Source of the DNA: Baffinella frigidus
Taxonomy: Eukaryota > Cryptophyceae > Cryptomonadales > Baffinellaceae
Direction of reading: 5' to 3'
Length of the DNA: 11,816 nt
Assembly (NCBI GenBank): GCA_026770585.1
Contig: MU646714.1
Coordinates: 108,192-120,007 of the forward strand
Shown: positions 8,453 through 11,816 of the stretch, piece after piece
How positions within the stretch are numbered: the first letter of the stretch is position 1
Layout: each line of letters starts with the position of its first letter
Program-made: the position numbers and the translations under genes
The notes under the pieces: generated by a model
Databases searched by the model: none
Seen by the model: the letters and a program-made list of their open reading frames with translations, nothing else
Told to the model about the DNA's origin: nothing

Positions 8453-8529
8453 GGTTTATGTGTGGGCTGACGGGTCAGATCCGGTCAGCCGATAGGGCCA
8501 AAACCTGCTTTAAGTCGCGGTCTCTTTAA

Positions 8530-8612
8530 TTTAGGTTTTAGGGTTGGGGTTTGGGGTGTACGGTTTGGGGTTTGGGTTTAGAGTTTAGGGTTTAGGGTTG
8601 TTTAGGGTGTGC
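8530..8612 (+). repeat. Short telomere-like array
   Basis: TTTAGGG and TTTGGGG units with TGTACGG variants. The rest of 8453-8720 holds no recognisable gene. Confidence 0.9.
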
Positions 8613-8721
8613 AGCCACTACCCCCTTCCGATGTGAGGCATAGTTTTCGTTGATACAGGCTGGTGGATTCTGACCTCGGGGTGATTGGACGGCGACCAAA
8701 AACCTTGGTACGATTCTCATC

Positions 8722-8850
8722 TCGGAACATAACAGAATCTTTGTGTACCTTGAGGCTTCCAGCGCCGAAGATAAGGGTGGATATGCTATTTTAGGCATAA
8801 AGCCAAGGCTTAGATAAGTGTACGTATTGACAGATTCTGTTATGTTCCGA
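8722..8850. mobile_element. Inverted-repeat element next to copy D
   Basis: Perfect 19-base arms, TCGGAACATAACAGAATCT at 8722-8740 and its reverse complement at 8832-8850, enclose about 90 non-coding bases. It ends 11 bases before MITE copy D. Confidence 0.85.
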
Positions 8851-8861
8851 ACTGAAATCTA

Positions 8862-9117
8862 GCTCTGCCTCAGTTAATCTGGGCTCCTCAGTGAATGCAT
8901 TTAGATGCTCTGCACTGGAGGCAACTTATGGGCAAATCGATGGTTTCTTCAGCCAATCCCCATTCAAATGCGCCCAGAATCTGGGCGCATCTGTGGGAGA
9001 TTGACTTGGGATTTGCCCCTGGGTTGCCTCCAGGGTGGCTGCACTGGAGCGTTTTTAAACAGAGTCCTGATCTGAATGTATTTGATGAGGACCACAGATT
9101 AACTGAGGCAGAACTAG
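8862..9117. mobile_element. CTAGCTCTGCCT-family element, copy D, large nested hairpin
   Basis: The terminal repeats, about 30 bases, read TAGCTCTGCCTCAGTTAATC and its counterpart GATTAACTGAGGCAGAACTA. Inside, GGAGGCAACTTATGGGCAAA is mirrored by TTTGCCCCTGGGTTGCCTCC, and the centre is the perfect palindrome ATGCGCCCAG-AAT-CTGGGCGCAT (8968-8990). The element is about 255 bases, twice the length of copies A, C and E, and may be a distinct subfamily. An open frame crosses it (8895-9245) but follows the hairpin, not a recognisable protein. Confidence 0.88.
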
Positions 9118-9512
9118 ACAGGAATCATGGAGTTCCAACCGAGCAAAAAACTCACTTCAGATTTCTGGAGGGATCAACGAAGCATCCAAGTTCATCTCGA
9201 AAGATAACTGAACCAGTTGACTACTTAGCGTTTTCATTTAATTAGGAGGCCTAATTAAATTTACTATGCCCGAACTAATTTCTCCTATTCAACCTCCTAT
9301 TGAAAAGGAACTGATTCAGTCATCCTCCGAGATGAAAGTGCTCCTATCCTGGCACGAAGATAGAGAACAAGACTTTGTGGAACGCATGACGTCGAATCAT
9401 AAACTTCATGCGTACACAGAGGGCTCAAAATTCAGGCTCCTCGAACGTTTTGCTCCAATCGACCATCACCATCCCCGAATGTGTTCATTGTGTGTGAGAC
9501 GTCGCATACGGT
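9118..9512. other. AT-richer stretch with open frames of unknown status
   Basis: The stretch holds a plus-strand frame ending at 9245 and another starting at ATG 9266 and running to 9553 (MPELISPIQPPIEKELIQ.., no family recognised). Between them ATTTAATTAGG-AGG-CCTAATTAAAT (9236-9260) is a perfect hairpin. The composition differs from the GC-rich exons nearby, so this may be remains of an inserted element and not a host gene. Confidence 0.3.
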
Positions 9513-9761
9513 CCACCAGCCACCAGAAGAGAACCAGATCGGGTCGGAGTTGACTACTGTTTTCCACCAGAGGTGCATCTCACAGGTGTACCTCTCGTGC
9601 AATTTACTACAGGTGGAACATCCTGATCTGGTACACTTCGGGTAGCTGGTGGGTCGAGTGAGGGGGTGAGGCGGGTTGGGGGAGAGAGGGACAGGTGCAC
9701 CTCCCGTGAAATTTACGGCAGGTGGAATATCTGGATGTGGTGAAGTTCGGGTGGCTGGTGG
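9513..9761. mobile_element. Inverted-repeat element with one end duplicated in tandem
   Basis: CCACCAGCCACC..ACCAGATC at 9513-9540 is mirrored by GATCTGGTACACTTCGGG..GCTGGTGG ending at 9652. The right 71 bases (9582-9652, CAGGTGTACCTCTCGTG..) recur at 9691-9761 with roughly four bases in five conserved, separated by a G-rich spacer. Confidence 0.8.
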
Positions 9762-9851
9762 CACTAACCCGAGCTCTAGGATCTCGAGTTGAAGATGGGT
9801 GGTGGCAGGGGAGGCTGGTGCGGGAGAGCGATCCACGCGCGAAGATGGCGG

Positions 9852-9993
9852 TAAACCCTAGACCCTAACCCTTAACCCTAAACACTAAACCCCAAGCCCC
9901 AAACCCCAAACCCTGAGCCCTAAACCCCAAACCCCAAACTCCAAACCCTAAACCCCAAACCCCAAACCCTAAACCCTAAACCCTAAACCCTCA
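9852..9993 (-). repeat. Telomere-like array, C-rich on the plus strand
   Basis: CCCTAAA and CCCCAAA units end in CCCTAAACCCTCAG, which would act as the pyrimidine tract and acceptor of the exon-like unit that follows if that unit is read on the plus strand. Confidence 0.93.
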
Positions 9994-9994
9994 G

Positions 9995-10080
9995 GGGCGG
10001 GAAGCGGGAGCGGGGTGGTGAGGCCAAACCACCGAGTTCGGAGTTCCCCGTCGGCGTGGGCGTACATGTGCAAGCCTCAG
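9995..10080. other. Exon-like unit B, strand uncertain
   Basis: On the plus strand, CCCTCAG|GG..CCTCAG|GTGGGG encloses a frame ending SSPSAWAYMCKPQ, compatible in phase with exon A (phase 1 in) and exon C (phase 0 out). On the minus strand, CTCCCCACCTGAG|GC opens a frame LHMYAHADGELRTRWFG, and the AG is kept in all three copies. The later copies are at about 10232-10289 (donor GT lost, AT) and 10390-10443. A TCG/TCT change between copies is synonymous on both readings, so it does not decide the strand. Confidence 0.4.
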
Positions 10081-10095
10081 GTGGGGAGAGATCTC

Positions 10096-10212
10096 AGCTC
10101 TGCCTGACTAAAACCGGGCCCGCTATACAAGCTTGTAGTTGTCCTTTTGTACTGGAGGTTCTGCTCTCAATGTGTCGTACGGCGAGCCCAGTTTTACTCA
10201 GGCAGGGCTAGA
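10096..10212. mobile_element. CTAGCTCTGCCT-family MITE, copy E
   Basis: Ends CAGCTCTGCCTGACTAAAAC and GTTTTACTCAGGCAGGGCTA. The interior GTCCTTTTGTACTGGAGGTT and CTGCTCTCAATGTGT align with the reverse complement of copies A and B (GGAGTTTCTGCTCTGAATGTG). Non-coding, about 117 bases. It sits between the first and second copies of unit B. Confidence 0.9.
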
Positions 10213-10231
10213 GGTATAACGTGGGGACAAA

Positions 10232-10475
10232 CTCGCCACCGACATCGGGTTTGCCCGCCCGCTTGGGTTTGTACATGTGCAAGCCTCAGATGGGGAGATC
10301 TAACAGTCACGTCACCTGATACTTTCCAGCATGTCAACTTGTGAATAGTCGGTCAACCCAAGTGAGGCCGAGCTAGGAGATCTAACGCTCGCCGCCGAGT
10401 TCGGAGTTCCCCGTCTGCGTGGGCGTACATGTGCAAGCCTGAGGTGGGGAGATCTAACAGTCACGTCACCTGATA
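10232..10475. repeat. Second and third copies of unit B with shared tail
   Basis: TACATGTGCAAGCCT..GGGGAGATCT is followed in both by AACAGTCACGTCACCTGATA, about 154 bases apart (10232-10309 and 10390-10475). Between them, CAACTTGTGAATAGTCGGTC (10331-10350) matches the interior of the 195-base repeats at 2796 and 3347, followed by GTGAGGCCGAGCTAG, the missing second terminal repeat of that family. Confidence 0.8.
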
Positions 10476-10593
10476 GATTCTATCCCAGATGTGGCTCGCG
10501 TTGGGGTCGTTTCGTACTTTTAGTGATCAAGATACCAGAATTTGCACCAGAAATCAATGAGATTCCTCTCTGGGACCAAGTTCAATTTCTTTA

Positions 10594-10755
10594 CCACACA
10601 GCGGACTTCGAAGGAATTTTGAACAACCCATAAGCGATAAGACCTAGGACCCTACGGTAGGCAATCCGTAGGGACATAGGGGGGTTTCCTACGGATAAGG
10701 TATCCGGAAATGGCTTGATTCTGAAGCTTTTGTCCCTGCGTAGCCCGCTGTGTGG
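10594..10755. mobile_element. CCACACAGCGG MITE, copy 2
   Basis: Terminal repeats CCACACAGCGGACTTCG and CGTAGCCCGCTGTGTGG. It shares order and sequence blocks with 6821-6979 in the same orientation, and contains the hairpin-prone CCGTAGGG..CCTACGG. It is about 162 bases, with no coding capacity. Confidence 0.92.
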
Positions 10756-10849
10756 TTGGTTGCGATGTGTAACAAAGTTGATTGTGCAACAGGGTTGCGG
10801 AGCTCCCTATTCGAAACTGAGATTCCTTCCTATTTGAGACTAAGTCAAT

Positions 10850-11071
10850 CCCTTCAAAAGTAGATTGCGATTTTTTCAAAAGTGTTGCAATAGGGGTGCG
10901 TCATCCCGAGGGCTCATTGGATCCTTAGGGGCTTATTGGATTCTTAGGGGCTTACTGGAGCAAACGTCTCGCGGGACCTTGCATGAAGCCTGTTAGAAAA
11001 TAAGTTCAACCTCTTCAAAAGTTAATTCCGGTTTACACCAGGGGTGCGGAGCGGCAGTGGTCCCGCCGCCC
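10850..11071 (+). pseudogene. Two front-half echoes of exon C and their intron ends
   Basis: GTTGCAATAG|GGGTGCG (exon start 10894, breaks off after about 8 bases) and TTTACACCAG|GGGTGCGGAGCGG (exon start 11042, matching exon C to about 11071, then diverging). Both carry the CTTCAAAAGT intron-end motif and an intact AG acceptor. The second stays open to AAGAAG|GTTAAG at about 11129, so it might serve as an alternative exon. A 20-base unit (GGCTTATTGGATTCTTAGGG) repeats about three times at 10909-10959 between them. Confidence 0.65.
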
Positions 11072-11187
11072 TCCCTCCATCACCACTGGGGCGAAGCTCC
11101 TGAACCGGGTGTGTCTTGGAAGAAGGTTAAGTTAACTGGGCGACTACTTTAGACGTTGTCTGAAAAGTTGATGGCGGTTTGTGACAG

Positions 11188-11267
11188 GGGTGCGGAGCGG
11201 CAGTGGTCCCGCCGCCCTTTCTTGGAGTCGAGGAGGCCATACCCTGGGGGCTCGCCGCCATCAACGG
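11188..11267 (+). CDS. Probable exon C of an unrecognised gene
   Basis: TTTGTGACAG|GGG opens GCGAAVVPPPFLGVEEAIPW followed by GLAAIN, ending AACGG|GTCAGC, phase 2. The plus strand is supported because the downstream copy at 11471-11517 differs from it, within VEEAxPWGLAAIN, by three third-position synonymous changes and one Ile/Leu change, while the minus-strand frame there hits a stop. The family is not recognised. Splicing to exon A through unit B would keep frame, but that connection is unproven. Confidence 0.5.
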
Positions 11268-11278
11268 GTCAGCCACCC

Positions 11279-11452
11279 CTCTCTCTCTCTCTCTCTCTCT
11301 CGCTGCCCCTCTCTCTCTCTCCCTCTCTTTCTCTGTGTGTCTCGCTCTCTCTCTCTCGCTCGCTCGCTCACTCTATCTATCTCTCTATCTCTCTCTCTCT
11401 CTCGCTCGCTCGCTCGCTCGCAAAGAGAGAGCGATCTCTCGTTCTCTCTGAT
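11279..11452. repeat. CT-rich microsatellite tract
   Basis: CT repeats with CTCG and CTAT variants begin about ten bases after the exon C donor and end before the exon C back-half echo. Frames through it read SLSLSL or RERERE and are not genes. Confidence 0.95.
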
Positions 11453-11470
11453 TCTCAACTGTCAGTCACC

Positions 11471-11517
11471 CTCGGTGTCGAGGAGGCCTTACCCTGGGGG
11501 CTTGCTGCAATCAACGG
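11471..11517 (+). pseudogene. Back-half echo of exon C
   Basis: Encodes LGVEEALPWGLAAIN in the same frame, ends AACGG|GTCAGC with the same donor, and lies exactly 250 bases after the matching part of exon C. The GCGAAVV front is missing. Telomere-like repeats begin about ten bases later. Confidence 0.75.
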
Positions 11518-11524
11518 GTCAGCC

Positions 11525-11816
11525 ACCCAAACCCTACACGCAAGACCTCAAACCCCAACCCCCAAACCCTCACCCCTAAACACCGAGCCCTAGACCCACA
11601 ACCTTAAACCCAAGACCAAAACCCCTAGACCTTAAAACCTAAACCCGAAACCCAAAAACCTACACCCTAAACCCAGAACCCCAAAACCAAAACCCGAAAC
11701 CCAACCCCCAACCCCCCAAAACCCTAAACCCTAAACCCCTAAACCCCAAACCCCAAACCCCAAACCCCAAACCCCAAACCCCAAACCCAAACCCCAAACC
11801 CCAAACCCCAAACCCC
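11525..11816 (-). repeat. Degenerate telomere-like array, C-rich on the plus strand
   Basis: CCCCAAA, CCCTAAA, CCCGAAA and similar units, most regular in the last 100 bases. It mirrors the array at 1-330 in inverted orientation, so the window lies between two arrays whose G-rich strands point inward. Confidence 0.95.

Noticed and set aside
1-11816. A complete linear mini-chromosome with telomeres at both ends
   Set aside because: The arrays face the wrong way (G-rich at the left, C-rich at the right) and are too degenerate for active telomeres.

Overview
The window is nuclear DNA from a eukaryote. Coding sequence is split by GT-AG introns, and the space between is packed with degenerate TTTAGGG/TTTGGGG telomere-like arrays, CT microsatellites and short inverted-repeat elements. 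TTTAGGG-type telomere repeats occur in plants, many algae and some other protists. With the small GC-rich exons, this suggests an alga or related protist with a repeat-loaded genome. I cannot name the species.

Left half (about 360-6500, minus strand): a nucleoside diphosphate kinase (NDPK) gene. Six exons (6155-6072, 4842-4762, 3651-3565, 2585-2520, 1714-1645, 583-474) join in one continuous frame through five canonical GT-AG introns. They give a 165-residue protein with all the residues expected at an NDPK active site, including the phospho-histidine in NACHGSDS. I read this gene from sequence motifs and junction phases alone.

The remarkable part is the introns. The exons are accompanied by partial, decayed copies of themselves ('exon echoes'). 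Copies upstream carry the start of the exon plus its splice acceptor. Copies downstream carry the end of the exon plus its splice donor. Telomere-like arrays and inverted-repeat elements fill the space between them, often starting within a few bases of a splice site.

Right half (about 6570-11520): a chain of at least seven inverted-repeat (MITE-like or foldback) elements, interrupted by probable plus-strand exons of one or more unrecognised genes (8243-8381 and 11188-11267, plus an exon-like unit at 9995-10080 whose strand is uncertain). The 11188-11267 exon shows the same echo pattern as the NDPK exons. A long, arginine-rich open frame at 7090-8073 is of doubtful status.

The window starts with G-rich and ends with C-rich telomere-like repeats. 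This is the reverse of a capped linear molecule, so the ends are interstitial arrays, perhaps where an assembly stopped, and not chromosome ends. I found no rRNA, tRNA, CRISPR array or bacterial-type operon.
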